NCBI RefSeq assembly: GCF_003576645.1
Contig: NC_044919.1
Span: 13,063,725 to 13,127,724 of the forward strand
DNA length: 64,000 nucleotides
Reading direction: 5' to 3'
DNA from: Ipomoea triloba
Taxonomy: Eukaryota > Streptophyta > Magnoliopsida > Solanales > Convolvulaceae
Numbering within the stretch: position 1 is the first letter of the stretch; the number at the start of each line of letters is the position of its first letter. The position numbers and the translations under genes were made by a program. Positions 32,390 to 45,545 of this stretch are shown here, piece after piece. The notes below the pieces were generated by a model, which was not told the origin of the DNA, searched no databases, and saw only the letters and a program-made list of their open reading frames with translations.

Positions 32390-35300
32390 GGAGAAATGGA
32401 AAATCCTGGTTTACCTTCGATTGTTAATGGGGACGAGAATCGTAATGTTGGTGTGAACAACAATGTAGGGAATCGCAAAACTGTTGCACATTCTAGGCAC
32501 CAGTGACCTTTGGTTCACAGAAAGGTGGAGGCATCATGGAATCTATTCCTACGATGCGGGTATTTTCTGTACCAAATGGATCGGCTAATAGCCACGGAGG
32601 ATCCAGTGGCGTGATCACTACATGGTCCAAGGACTATGGTACTGTGACCAACTAATTCGATCATAATCGAGGGAAGGCCAAGCGAAAGCTTAGTCCTGAA
32701 CAAGATTATGTGAAGAAGGAGAAGGGTCATTACGAAGCGAATCGTCATCCTGATGAAAAGGTTGAGGACAACTTTGATATGATTAAAGGATGCGGTGGAT
32801 GGTTGGACGAGTGAGGTCACAACCGGATTCCTTTAATACCCGATGTGCTGTGATGAGACCACCCTGAGGGAGTGGACTGCTAATCAAATGGAACAAAGCA
32901 CACGGTTGGAAGGACTACTACAAGGTAGGAATTAGAAAGTTTTATTTCCAATGTAATATCATATCTAGTTAAATTTATTTTTAATAAATTTGTAGTAGTA
33001 TCCTTGTAATATTTTTATTGTTTTAAAAATAGGTTCCATTGAGATTATTGAATCACGATATACATGCGAGTTATTTTATATAATAATGTTGGTGTATGAT
33101 TCAATGTATAATATGCTTTGTCCGTATGTAGCATTTTTTGAGAAATGCTAACATGATTAACGACCTTAATGAAATCTTGGAAAAGAACTTCGGTTCTAGA
33201 TTTCAAGGATGATCATTTTGTCAAAAATTGGGATAACCTTATAATCGTGAGCGTCACGACTCAAGTATGTTGAATATTTTAAGTGATATTCTCAATGCGA
33301 TTATAATGGTTTCATTCAACTAGTTGGAAATTTGGTTGATTTGGTTTCGTTAATTGTGTTAGAATTAACTTGATCGAAAAATCTAAATTTTACTAGTGTG
33401 AAATTAATTGGAGACAAATGATGGAATGTTGGGTCAATAATCTGTCGATTGAACTTACGTGCTAATGTTGTAGCGCTAACGGAAAGGCTCAATTTGTTGC
33501 TAATTATTTAGCACTTCGATACGTGACAGTACCTATTTACATTTGTTTTAAAGCTTAATTGCTTGATTATAAATGTATTTAGTACTAGGAAAGTGGGGTT
33601 TAATACACCACTAACGTACCAATGTGTTGGTGTTTCGTACACTAACGGACTAGTGTATTATTAGCATTTTAAGGGCTAATTAAATTCACTAAGAAAGTGC
33701 TCTACGACACTAACGTCAAAATGGCTTGTTTAATGCCGATTTAATCCATTGGTTAAGGCACTAATAGTAGTGCTTAATGGGATTAAAATGGATTAAAGCT
33801 CAACGTTAGTAGGTTTTAATCTGGTTGTCACATCCATTTGAAATGAAAGCATGTGGAAGAGTGTTAGTCTTCCGGAGAGGTAATTCGAGCACCTCTCGTG
33901 GGGTTTAATTGCACCTTGTAAAAGATTACTTCCCCTTTCACCTCTCGTGAGGGGCAGTTTAGTACTGCCTGCACCTTGCGAGAAGTGGGTTGTTTATTGC
34001 TTTCAGGTCCGCTGTAGCGGAATGTTATTCTTTATAAGAATAAATTAGAAACCAAATTAATTGTAGAATTAATGCGGTTAAAAGCGATCGTTGTGGTGAA
34101 CAAGAAACACATTCGGGTGATTTCTATGTTGTTATTATACTCGAGAGTATAATGTGGGCTCACATCAATCGAACGTTGTTACCGAACATAAATATCAAGA
34201 CGTTGATATGTTCGGGCCTACCCCAAGAATGTGGGGGTGAGGCACTTATTTTTTGGACAAGCAAAAACCTTTTAACGAAGGTTCCTTGCAAGTAGCTCGA
34301 TAAGGTTCCTTACGAGTGATGGATAGATTTTAGCTATTCTATTAATACTTGAAATGTGGGGACAGCTTGCCAAATGTGATTTTGTTCTTAGTACTCAAAG
34401 TCCATGTCTCAGACGGTCGTACTTAAGAACATAATAAATCAAAATTTCATCGTTCTACGAAGATGTTTTTCTGTGAAGGTCAACTGAAGGATCTAAAACT
34501 CGAACTCAAAACTAGACGTAACAAGTGAGTAATGATTTGAAAAATCCTGTAATCCAGATTTTCTGACTTACATATTAGAATGTGATGAGCATATTCTAAC
34601 TTGTTAACTAGAAAATGAAATGGATTTGGTTAGGATTGGAAAATCATGTGATCCGATTATTTTGACGTACTTGTTCGAATGCGATATGCATAGTCTAACT
34701 TGTTTACTAGAACTTGGATCAGGTTTTCTGACACGGTTTGCTAGAAAACAAAGCCTCAAATAGATGTAGAAATTGTGTTTTCTACGGATGTCCATGAGTA
34801 GTAAAGTGGTTTTACCTCTCGTGATTGGACAAAGTCACCTCTCGTGACCGGCTAGACTATTCAGGGATTAAATTTAAACATTACGGAATTAACTTCAGGT
34901 TAAGTCCAATACAAATTTTGAGAATTAATCTCTTGTTAGTAGTTGGCTGGTTCATAGGTTTCAAATTTGTTTTATACGATAAAATGGGCTATAAAGTGAG
35001 GTAGATTATATTATAGAGAATCATACTTGGAGCTGGTTGTTCTTCCACCAAGTTGTAAAACCTTTTGATCTTAATAGATCATTAATCGGAAGATAAAAAC
35101 TAGTTGATTTCATTGAAGTACAAGACTATGCTTGTAATTGAAGATTACTTGCAACGAGAATGCCTTAGTTCCTTGAATGAGTATTCTCTCGTCATGAGAA
35201 TAAAATTCCATAAGGATGTACTTGCCTTAACCACTGTGTGGAATTTGGAAGTTCATCAAAGGGATGTGAAACCACTATCTTTATCGGCACATGATGTTTG

Positions 35301-37584
35301 ATCATACAATGATAACCAACAAGTTTAGTATAAACAAAATGACAAAGTGCCTATGTATGGTATACAATAGATGGTGATGTTACTATATGTTTATACGCGA
35401 TAAACTTATCGTGGGTAGAAACGATCGAATGATCAAGTCTACCAAGATCATGTTAAAATTGAGATTTGACATGAATGATATTGGCAGATTTAAATCCTTG
35501 GGATTTAAATCGTGAGAAGACCTGATGGTCTCGTGTAAAGCCAATCTCATTATGTTGATTAATTCATTGCGAAAGGATAATAATCAAGTGGCTTAGACAA
35601 CGTTAGATGCTAACGTACAACTATCCAAAAATCACAGAGATTGTACTTCTCTAATAGAATACACTCAGATTATTGGCAGTTTAATTGTATCTAATATGTT
35701 GTATTTGGCTAAATATTGCCTTGCGGTTTATAAAACTCAGTAGTTATACGAGTGATATACACTAGAAGGCAATAGTGAAAAATTATGAGATACCTATGGT
35801 ATACTTATGATTTTGGACTGCACTACGTGTGATATCCAGTCGTACTTAGAAAGTATAGCATGTTAACTAGATATCCAAAGGGCGATAAGTCCGTGAGTGG
35901 CTACATGTTTTGATGTGAGCTAGTGTGGTCAGTCAAAGGGAAAATTCTCGTGTTAAGCTAGATCCATGATGATCTACGCTAAAAGCCTTTGACACATGTG
36001 TGTCACGAAAGGTTGAATGGCTATGCCATTCTTGTTGAGAATATTCCTGACCTGGAAAAATCCATACCTCCAATGTTTTTGTTTTGCAATAGTCAAGCCA
36101 AAATTGGTAGAGTATAGAGTTGTAAGCAGTGTTGCAAAAATCGCGCCTAGGCGCTAGGCGGCACTCGGCCGCGACGTAGAAGGCCGGAATCGGTCTTCTC
36201 CGCGGCCGAGCGCCTAGCCGGCCGTCTAGGCGGTCGATTTTGTCTGTTCGGCGGAGTCATCGGCGAGTGCGAGACGCCACACTCCAGCCCTCCGCCACTG
36301 CCTCCGCTCCACAGTCCGCCCAGACGCCTCTGCCAGTCGCCCACGAACTCAGTTGAGAAGAAGCCATCGTCATTTAGAAAGAAGATGAGGAGGTCGTAGA
36401 TTTCGAATCTGAAAAGATGGGCGAATATGCGATGGTCGTTGATTTTGCAGCTGAAGCAGGCGACATAATCGCAGCCTTATCGTCCAGATTTTTCACCCAA
36501 AAAAAATTGGTCGAAAAAATGGGAATGGATTTGCAGAATGAATCAATTTCATAGTTTAAACTTCAGATAGAAGAATGGTAAAAGATGGAAGAAATTTAAT
36601 ACGGAGTAATAAATAATTAAATAAATGAAAGAAATGATAGATGGGACACATGGAGACAAATTGACAGTAAAGTCACTTTTTGCTAATGATGTGTCGGCTT
36701 CTAAGCCTTTCTTTGAAAAACAAAGCTGGGATGTAATATTGAGAACAAAAAGAATGGATGAAATTTTGTAATCCTACTTACACAAAATCGGGCGCCTGGG
36801 GCGCCTAGCGATTTTTTCAACCTTGGTTGTAAGGTAAGTTTAAAGTTATAAGTCTAAGACTTAATACCACTAAACAATTTCTCGCAACTGGTGTTGTCTC
36901 TGTTGACTATAAGGTCAAAGGATAACTTAGCAGCTACTGACCCGAGTGTTATAAATTGTTGTTGAGAAATTGATACGAGGAATGGGTCTAAAGCCCTTAG
37001 TATAAAAATTTCATAGTGGATACCCAGCCTAACTGGCACCTAGGTTCAATGGGACAACTAAATTATGGAATGAGTGCGTCACTGTGGGGGTCCCCGACCC
37101 CTACCACTCCTCGTTAAAACAGTGACCCCCGATCGAGGCTAGCACATTAGTGTTTTAATGATTCAATTATCATTTGACATATGTTGTGTATGCAATGTCA
37201 ATGGACATATGTTGAGTTGCGGGAAACTCGAGAAAGAATCACCTATGTGAGAGAGAAGTGTGGGTCACTTCAAAGGAAAATTAAACTGGGCTCAATTCTT
37301 TAGAAACTATTGCAAAACCAGGAATAGTGTCCCACGATCAAAATGGGCAATCATGAGAAGAGTGCGTGGTTGGTAGGTTCCTGTGTGAGATTTGTCAATG
37401 TCTACAAAACGGCAGTTGGTTCAAAGACATCGCGTTCTACCGTACAGCCAGTAGAGTATATAGATCGCACAAGGCAAGATTCAAAGGGTTACACCTACCT
37501 TTGCTATGCAGGAATCAACCGTTGAACACAGTTGTTTTCGTTTTTCAAAATTACTCCGAAAACAATTTTCATTCATGTGGGGAT
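32390..37584 (+). pseudogene. Copia retrotransposon polyprotein, heavily decayed
   Basis: The 5' part starts MENPGLPSIVNGDENRNVGV at 32396 but stops within 40 codons. Reverse transcriptase remains are clear: LTTVWNLEVHQRDVK (about 35222-35272, cf. AxxxxxEIxQMDVK), MLKLRFDMNDIG at 35450, then SLC-, LDANVQLSKNH- and 'IALRFIKLSSYTS'-like blocks to 35760. RNase H pieces follow, with GLHY-like text near 35820 and, beyond a hAT insertion, TGVVSVDYK at 36886. Stops and frameshifts occur throughout. Between 33300 and 35050 no domain can be read, though 'cacctctcgtga' recurs there. It ends at CATGTGGGGAT, a polypurine tract preceding an LTR. Confidence 0.75.
36127..36825. mobile_element. Non-autonomous hAT-like element inside Copia RNase H
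   Basis: The ends CAGTGTTGCAAAAATCGC and, reverse complemented, CAAGGTTGAAAAAATCGC are flanked by an exact 8-bp duplication gttgtaag (36119-36126, 36826-36833). The subterminal zones are GC-rich ('gcgcctaggcgctaggcgg' and 'gggcgcctggggcgcctag'). The interior (36250-36640) contains a GC-rich open stretch on the minus strand that I do not recognise. Removing it rejoins the Copia RNase H, so it is younger than the Copia element. Confidence 0.88.
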
Positions 37585-38780
37585 TGTTGGGAAAAATGAC
37601 ATAAATGGCATTTTAAGTGGCCATTTTGTAGTATAAATATATGTGGGGTTCACTCCCGATTTGGGTCGGGTCAAAGTGGATTCGAGTTCTTCTTAGTTAG
37701 ACAAAGAGATCGATATATTATACGCTCAAAATGGATAATAGGTGAATGAGAAATTGGTTCTCAAAGTAGATCGGCAAATTATACTGTGCACCACGGTGCA
37801 CATAGCAATGTGCACCACGTACCTAAACGACGTCGTTTTGAGCATTGTAAACTAATCGCCCGTTTTTTTTGGAAATCACGTTTCCCGTTTCGGCCGGTCT
37901 CTGTATTTATGTTAATATTCTGTGTATTCCAGGCAATCATTCTGTGTATTATAGGCAACCGTTCTGTGTATTATAGGCAACCGTTATGTGTATTCATGTT
38001 AGTAACAAATGTTGTGATTTCATGTTAGTAACACATGTTGTGATGTGTTTGTGCATTCGAATGTTTAGGAGGATGAGTTCTGTGTATTTTGTGTAAATAT
38101 TATGTGTATTCATGTTATTAACACAAGTTGTGATGTGTTTGTGCATTCGAATGTTACGAGGATGAGTTCTGTGCATTTTGCGTCAATATTCTGTGTATTA
38201 TGGGCAAACATTCTGTGTATTCTAGGCAAACGTTCTGTGTATTCTATATAATGATTATGTGTATTATAGATAATGAATTCCATGGAGTCATTCGCGTCCA
38301 CTAACATCTGTGTATTTTGTGTCAATATTCTGTGTATTCTGGGCAAACATTCTGTGTATTCTAGGCAAACGTTCTGTGTATTATAGATAATGAATTCCCT
38401 GAGTCATTCGCATCCGCGTCTACTAACACCGAAACGACGTCGTTTTACGTACATGGTGCACATTGTTATGTGCACCGTGGTGCAAGGTATAACGATTGAA
38501 GTAGACCCATTTGAGATGGTATTTGTGTGGAAAAAGCTTTAAGTAAGCCCTTTGTCCCACATTGGTTGGGAAAGAAGATTTGATCCACTATATATACATG
38601 GGTCTTTTATGACTTGTTAACTTGTATAGCATAGATGCTCTCTCACACGCATGCTTGATGAGCGAGATTTTGGCGTGTGGAGTATCTTTTGATCACAATA
38701 TTACTCAACTCCACCGTGCGATGGACGAGCGTGTGGCGTGCGGATCGAGTTTTGCCAGCTTCGCGTACTGTATGTTGTAA
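37585..38780 (+). mobile_element. 3' LTR of the decayed Copia element (interrupted)
   Basis: It starts TGTTGGGAAAAATGACATAA directly after the polypurine tract CATGTGGGGAT. It continues past a Mutator-like insertion (37773-38498) and has a promoter-like 'ccactatatatacatgggtc' at 38587. The 3' boundary is uncertain. An inverted fragment of the same LTR (gggtcatgtcaaagtagatt on the minus strand) is present at 54480-54660. Confidence 0.65.
37773..38498. mobile_element. Mutator-like element, GGCAAATTATAC family, 726 bp
   Basis: It runs from GGCAAATTATACTGTGCACC to the inverse of CAATCGTTATACCTTGCACC, with flanks aagtagatc and aagtagacc (9 bp, one mismatch). TIRs of about 65 bp include 'tgcaccacggtgcacatagc' and the palindrome 'aaacgacgtcgttt'. 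The interior is a loose repeat of 'attctgtgtattctaggcaa'. It is non-coding. A second copy in opposite orientation lies at 62652-63377. Confidence 0.85.
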
Positions 38781-40339
38781 TGATGGAGAGCTTTACGGTA
38801 GAGGTGTTTTAGATTTTACAGAAGAATTCAAAAACAAGCTAAGCTAGCTAAGGTCATTTGACAGATGGAACTCCAAGCAAGATGGCAATTGGCAAACTGC
38901 ATGGAAGACAATTGCATGTGCAACTCAAAACACTCAAGTCGTGTTGAATTAAGTTGAAATTTGTTTGGCCCGCCCACATAGCTAACTGGTGTCCAGCACT
39001 CTAGCTCAACCCAACCCAATCTACCAACTAATTTTGACAATTTTAGACTCAATTATTAGGTTGTCAACTAAGCATTAATTCCCCTATCCGACGTGCTATG
39101 TTTTATCGTAAGTTTGCCTATATATGTGAAAACCATACTATAAAATTTTTACCTCCTATGAAAAAAATTGTGTTTATATAAACATGTTTTATATCTAACA
39201 AATTTCTTCTATTTTCTTTAAATTATCAATCGGCAAGCTTGTCTAACCCACTGACCCAAGGCAGGTTAAGATTTTATTTGTACACCAAGGGTAAATTTTA
39301 TTGTGGAACATGATTTATGTAGCAGTGTGAACCATGAAGTATGCATCATTTTAATTACACTTAAGTTTTATTTGACAATATTGCTATATTTTTTAGTTTC
39401 ATTTCCCCTACACACTAATTTCATTATAACAATACTAAATTATCCTTTTAGTTCTACTATAGTTTCATTTGATAATAATATACATTATTGCTTGAGTTCT
39501 AATTTTTTGTTTCATTTTCCACACACTACACTAGTTTAATTATAGTAATATAATGTAGAAGTATTATTTTAATTGCACTTAAAGGTCATTTGACATATGA
39601 CTCTGAATTTTAGTTTCATTTTCTAAGAATACTAGTTTTATTATAACAATACTAAATATCATATTTTAATAAGTGTTTGATTAGCTAGATTTTAGTCCGT
39701 GGGTATCTTTTGATCACGATATTACTCAACTCCACCGTGCAATGGACGAGCGTGTGGCGTGCAGATCCAGTGTTAAACTAAAAGAATTGGCTTTGAACGT
39801 CCTAATAAATTACTCATCATTCTACTGAAACTGAAGTTGTTGCGCAATGTTTTTGATGACAACTGGCAGCTTCATGTACTGTTGTATCGATGAAAATGAT
39901 GGAAAGCTTTACGATTGAGATGTTTTGGAGTTTACAGAAGAATTCAAAAGCAAGCTAGCTAAGGTTGTCTAACAGACTAACACAACTCCGATCCGAGGTG
40001 GCAATTGGCAAACTGCATGCAAGACAATTGCAAGTAGACTGAGATGTTCCCCCCCCCTATTTAACATCTGTCCGCAGTTGCTGAGAAGCACCATAAGCGA
40101 GCTGAGCTTCTTTTTAAAAGTTATATAACACACACACACATATATATGTATATATAAATAATTGATAGTGTTTTTACTAACAATTTTGGATCTTACTATT
40201 TTATTCATTTTTTTTTTAAAATTTAGCAGTGAATTTGCTTGGGCAACTCACAACACTCAAAGCGGCTTGAATTAAGCTGTAATTTTCTGGGCCCGCCCAG
40301 ATAGCCAGTGTCCAGCACTCCAGCCTGACGTTTTATGGA
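38640..40339. repeat. Tandemly duplicated ~1.07-kb segment
   Basis: Landmarks 'ctcaactccaccgtg' plus 'gatggacgagcgtgtggcgt' (38700-38750) recur at 39727-39763, and 'acagaagaattcaaaa' plus 'ggcaattggcaaactgcatg' (38817-38905) recur at 39935-40020. Both end in 'cccgcccaSatagc...gtccagcact'. The second copy contains a microsatellite-bearing insertion (about 40045-40230). The segment continues the Copia LTR side, and no gene is visible. Confidence 0.75.
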
Positions 40340-40507
40340 TTTTTTTTTTGTGAATACTACTGACTCTATTACAATGCAGTATCTGTTCATAACTACTTTT
40401 CCAACCTATTGAAGCACAAGAATCAGTATTGCTTCCACTTATGCTCGAACCCACAACCTCCCATATAAAGGGAAGAGTTTGATGTCACTGGACCACAAGG
40501 TCCTTGG
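40340..40507 (-). mobile_element. SINE, family 2 (minus strand)
   Basis: Read on the minus strand, it has ccaaggaccttgtggtccag (A-box region), a B box ggttcgagc, and the tail 'cagatactgcattgtaatag' ending in an A run (T run at 40340-40349). Length is about 168 bp. No clear target duplication was found. Sequence on its left (gttttatggat) also occurs in the adjacent satellite monomer, so it may have inserted into a partial monomer at the array edge. Confidence 0.75.
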
Positions 40508-41226
40508 CAATAGATTAGAATCCTATGCTTTCATGTGACCCATTGTATTCCAACAAACACAATGAATGGGACTAAATGCTTTTCTCCATTTGTGTTGTAT
40601 TACCTAACAAAATGCAAGTTCCAATACCCTTATCTCGTTTTTCATTTTGTTTCTTTTTTTTTTTTTTTTTTTGCTAAAAGAGAGACATTATAATAAGATA
40701 ATTGAATATGCTATAATGATGATATTCGTTTGTAGTTTATTTTACTATAAATATATAACCATTATTTAGTTTCGATAAATTACTTATTAGCTTAGGCCGG
40801 TGATAATATGCTTGGAAGAATTTTTTTTAAAAATCATTTTAACATGTTTAACCCTCTTTTCGCCCTCTCTGAGTGGTGTAAAGTGAGAGGCCTGACTTGC
40901 CATATACTTAGTCGTGTTTTATGGATTATTTGCTTACATGCTTCGTTCAAATTAATTTGATAAAGTTGCCAATTTATTATCTCTAAATATATTATTATAA
41001 TATAACGTCTGGCGATGCATTAGAATTCTATACTTTGATGCGGCCCATTATATTCCAACAAAAATAATGATTGAGACCCAATGCTTTTCCCGATTTGTGT
41101 AGTATTACCTAACAAAATGTAAGTTCCAATACCCCTCTATCGTTTTTCATTATTATTTTAATAATTTTTTTGGCTAAAAGATAATAAGAAAATTGAATAT
41201 GCTATAATGATGATATTTGTTTGAGG

Positions 41227-41275
<49 letters not shown>

Positions 41276-42312
41276 TAGTGATCAAATAAGTCCTAGTTAT
41301 TATATGAGTCCGTGTGGACAAATATATATATATAACCACTATTTAGTTTGGATGAATTACTTATTAGCTTAGGTGATGATATGTTTGGAAGAGATTTATT
41401 TTAATCATTTTAACATGGTTGACCCTTTTTTCTACCTCTCTGAGTGGTGTAGTGTGAGCCGCCTGACTTGCCATATACTTAGTTGTGTTTTATGGATTAT
41501 TTGCATACGTTCTTCTTTCACAACGATTTGAAATAGTTGCCAATTTATTATCTCTAAATAATATTATTATAATATAACGTCTAGGGATACATTATAATCA
41601 TATGCTTTCATGTGGCCCACTGTTATCCAACAAACGCTATGAATGGGACCCAATGCTTTTCTCGATTTGTGTAGTATTACCTAACAAAATGCAAGTTCCA
41701 ATATCCTCTATCGTTTTTCATTATTATTTTAATATTTTCTTTTGCTAAAAGAGAAACTTTATATTATAATAATATAATTGAATATGCTATAATGATGATA
41801 TTTGTTTGAGGTTTATTGTACTGCATATATATAATCACTATTTAGTTTGGATGAATTACATATTAGCATAGGTGATGATGTGCTTGGAAGAAATTTTTTT
41901 AAAATCATTCTAACATGTTTGACCTGCTTTTCTCCCTCTCGGAGTGGTGTTAAGTGAGCCGCACAACTTGCCATATAATTAGTTGTGTTTTATGAATTCT
42001 TTGCTTACGTGCTTCTTTCACATTGATTTGAAAATTGAAATACTTGCGAATTTATTATGTCTAAATAATATTATTATAATATACCATATGGTGATACATT
42101 AGAATTCTATGATTTGATGTTGCCCATTATATTCAAAAAAACACAATGAATGGGACCCAATACTTTTCTCGATTTGTGTAGTATTACCTAACAAAATGCA
42201 TGTTCCAATACAACACTATCTTTTTCCATTATTATTTTAATAATTTTTTTGGCTAAAAGATAATAAGATAATTGAATATGCTATAATGATGATATTTGTT
42301 TGAGGTTTATTG

Positions 42313-42364
<52 letters not shown>

Positions 42365-45300
42365 CTACTATTTAGTTTAGATGAATTACTTATTATCTTA
42401 GGTAATGATATGTTTGGAAGAAATTTTTTTAAATCATTTTAACATGTTTGACCCTCTTTTCTCCCTGTCGGAGTGGTGTAAAGTGAGCAGCCTGACTTGC
42501 AATATACCTAGTTGTGTTTTATGGATTATTTGCTTACCTGCTTCTTTCATATCGATTCGAAATAGTTGTCAATTTATTATCTCTAAATAATATTATTATA
42601 ATATAACGTCCGTCATATATTAGAATCATATGCTTTCATGTGGGCCATTGTATTCCAACAAATACTATGAATGGGTCCCAATGCTTTTCTTGATTTGTGT
42701 AGTATTGCCTAACAAAATGCAAGTTCCAATACCCCTCTATCGTTTTTCATTATTATTTTAATATTTTTATTTTGCTAAAAGAGAAACTTTATATTATAAT
42801 AATATAATTGAATATGCTATAATGACGATATTTGTTTGAGGTTTATTGTACTGCATATATATAACCACTATTTAGTTTGGATGAATTACTTAGTAGCATT
42901 AGTGATGATTTGTTTGGAGGAAATTTTTTTAAAATCGTTCTAACATGTTTGACCCTCTTTTCTCCCTCTCGGAGTGGTGTTAAGTGAGCGGCACAACTTG
43001 CCATATAATTAGTTGTGTTTTATGGATTATTTGCTTACGTGCTTCTTTCACACACATTGATTTGAAAATTGAAATACTTGCCAATTTATTATGTCTAAAT
43101 AATATTATTATAATATAACGTCTGGCGATACATTAGAATTCTATGCTTTGATGCTGCCCATTATATTCTAACAAACACAGTGAATGGGACCCATTGCTTT
43201 TCTCGATTTGTGTAATATTACCTAACAAAATACAAGTTCCAATACCACCTCTCTATCGTTTTTCATTATTATTTTAATATTTTTTTTGCTAAAAGAGAAA
43301 CTTTATATTATAATAATATAATTGAATATGCTATAATGATGATATTTGTTTGAGGTTTATTGTACTGCATATTTATAACCACTATTTAGTTTGGATGAAT
43401 TACTTATTAGCTTAGGTGATGATATGTGTAAAAGAAAATTTTTTAAAATCATTCTAAAATATTTGATCCTCTTTTCTCCCTCTTGGAGTGGTGTTAAGTG
43501 AGCGGCACAACTTTCCATATAATTAGTTGTGTTTTATGGATTCTTTGGTTGCGTGCTTCTTTCACATTGATTTGAAAATTGAAATACTTGCCAATTTATT
43601 ATGTCTAAATAATATTATTATCATATAATGTCTGGCGATACATTAGGATCATATGCTTTCATGTGACCCATTGTATTCCAACAAACACAATGAATGGGAC
43701 TTAATGCTTTTCTCGATTTGTGTTGTATTACCTAACAAAATGCAAGTTCCAATACCACCCCTCTATCGTTTTTCATTATTATTTTAATATTGTTTTTTTT
43801 TTTGGCTAAAAGAGAAACATTATAATAAGATAATTGAATATGCTATAATGATGATATTTGTTTGTGGTTTCTTGTACTGTATATATATAACCACTATTTA
43901 GTTTGGATAAATTACTTATTAGCTTAGGTGATGATATGTTTGAAGAATATTCTTTTAAATCATTTTTACATGATTGACCATCTTTTCACCCTCTCGGTGT
44001 GGTGTTAAGTGAGTGGCCTGATTTGCCATATACTTAGTTGTGTTTTAAGGATTATTTGTTTACGTGCTTCTTTCACATCAATTTGAAATAGTTGCCAATT
44101 TATATTCTCTAAATAATATTATTATAATATAAGGTCTGGCTATACATTAGAATCATATGCTTTCATGTGGCTCATTGTATTCCAACAAGCACAATAAATG
44201 GGACCCAATGCTTTTCTTGATTTGTGTAGTATTATCTAACAAAATGCAAGTTCTAATACCCCTCTATCGTTTTTCATTATTATTTTAATATTTTTTTTTT
44301 GCTAAAATAGAAACATAATATTATAATAATATAATTGAATATGCTTAAATGAAGATTTTTGTTCGAGGTTTATTGTACTGTATATTTATAACCACTATTT
44401 AGTTTGGATGACTTATTGGCTTAGGTGATGATATGTTTGGAAGAAAATATTTTAAAATCATTCTAACATGTTTGACCCTCTTTTTGTCGTCTCGGAGTTG
44501 TGTAAAGTGAACGGCCTGACTTGCCATATACTTAGTTGTGCTTTATAGATTCTTTGCTTACGTGCTTCTTTACATCGATTTGAAATAGTTGTCAATTTAT
44601 TATCTCTAAATAATATTATTCTAATATAACATCTAGCGATACATTAGAATCCTATACTTTCATGTGCCCATTGTATTCCAACAAACACAATGAATGGGAC
44701 TCAATGCTTTTCTTGAATTGTGTAGTATTACCTAACAAAATGCAAGTTTCAATACCCTCTACCATTTATTATTATTATTATTATTTTTTTTTTTTGCTAG
44801 AGGAGAAACATTATAATAAAATAATTTAATATGCTATGCTGATATTATTTATTTGAGGTTTTATTGAACTGTATATATAAGTATATAACTACTATTTAGT
44901 TTGGATGAATTACTTATTAGTTTACGTGATGATATGTTTGAAGAATATTCTTTTAAATCATTTTTAAATGCTCGACTCTCATATCTTTCTCTGAGTAGTT
45001 TTAAATGAGTGGCGTGACTTGCCATATACTTAGTGGTGTTTTATAAATTCTTTGCTTACATGCATGCTTCTTTCACATTAATTTGAAACTATTGTCAATT
45101 TATTATTTATATATAATATTATTATAATATAACATGTGGCGATACATTTGAATCCTATGCTTACATGCGGTCCACTGTATTCTACCAATGCCCGCTGCCA
45201 CGCTGGGACTCAATGCCTCTATCAATTTGTGTAGTATTACTCAATAAAGTGCAAGTTTCAACACCCTCTATTATTTTCATTATTATTTTAATCCTTTTTT

Positions 45301-45545
45301 TTTTTTTTTTGCTAAGATAGAAACATTACAAGATAATTGAATATGTTATAATGATGATATTTATTTGTGGTTTATTATACTGTATACATAACAACTATTT
45401 AGTTTGAATTAATTACTTATTAGCTTAGGTGTGTGATATGCTAGGAGGACGACTTTTTATAATTATTCTAACATGCTCAGCTCTCTTTTCTCTCTCGAGT
45501 GGTGCAAAATGAGCGGCCTGACTTGCGGTATACTTAGTTACAATT
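40508..45545. repeat. Tandem array: ten monomers of about 510 bp
   Basis: The marker 'acattagaatcctatgcttt' or its variants begins copies at 40514, 41019, 41591, 42098, 42619, 43132, 43642, 44146, 44643 and 45146; spacing is 497-521 bp except one 572-bp copy. Each monomer carries in order 'gtattacctaacaaaatgc', 'aatatgctataatgatgata', 'tatttagtttggatgaatta', 'gagtggtgt(t)aagtgagc' and 'gccatatacttagttgtgtt'. The last copy is partial and ends near 45545. Copies 2 and 4, and copies 3 and 5, resemble each other more than their neighbours, indicating dimer duplication. No conserved open frame runs through the monomers. Confidence 0.95.

Noticed and set aside
36147..36344. Glycine- and arginine-rich ORF on the minus strand
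   Set aside because: It falls in the GC-rich subterminal repeats and interior of a non-autonomous hAT element; possible gene capture could not be supported.
37994..38346. ORFs with repeated HNTQN/YTERL text on the minus strand
   Set aside because: They come from the degenerate tandem core of a Mutator-like element, and equivalent frames appear in the inverted copy at 63121-63420.
40508..45545. Tandem array as a CRISPR-like or tandem gene cluster
   Set aside because: The monomers are about 510 bp with no repeat-spacer alternation and no conserved open frame; the genome is a plant.
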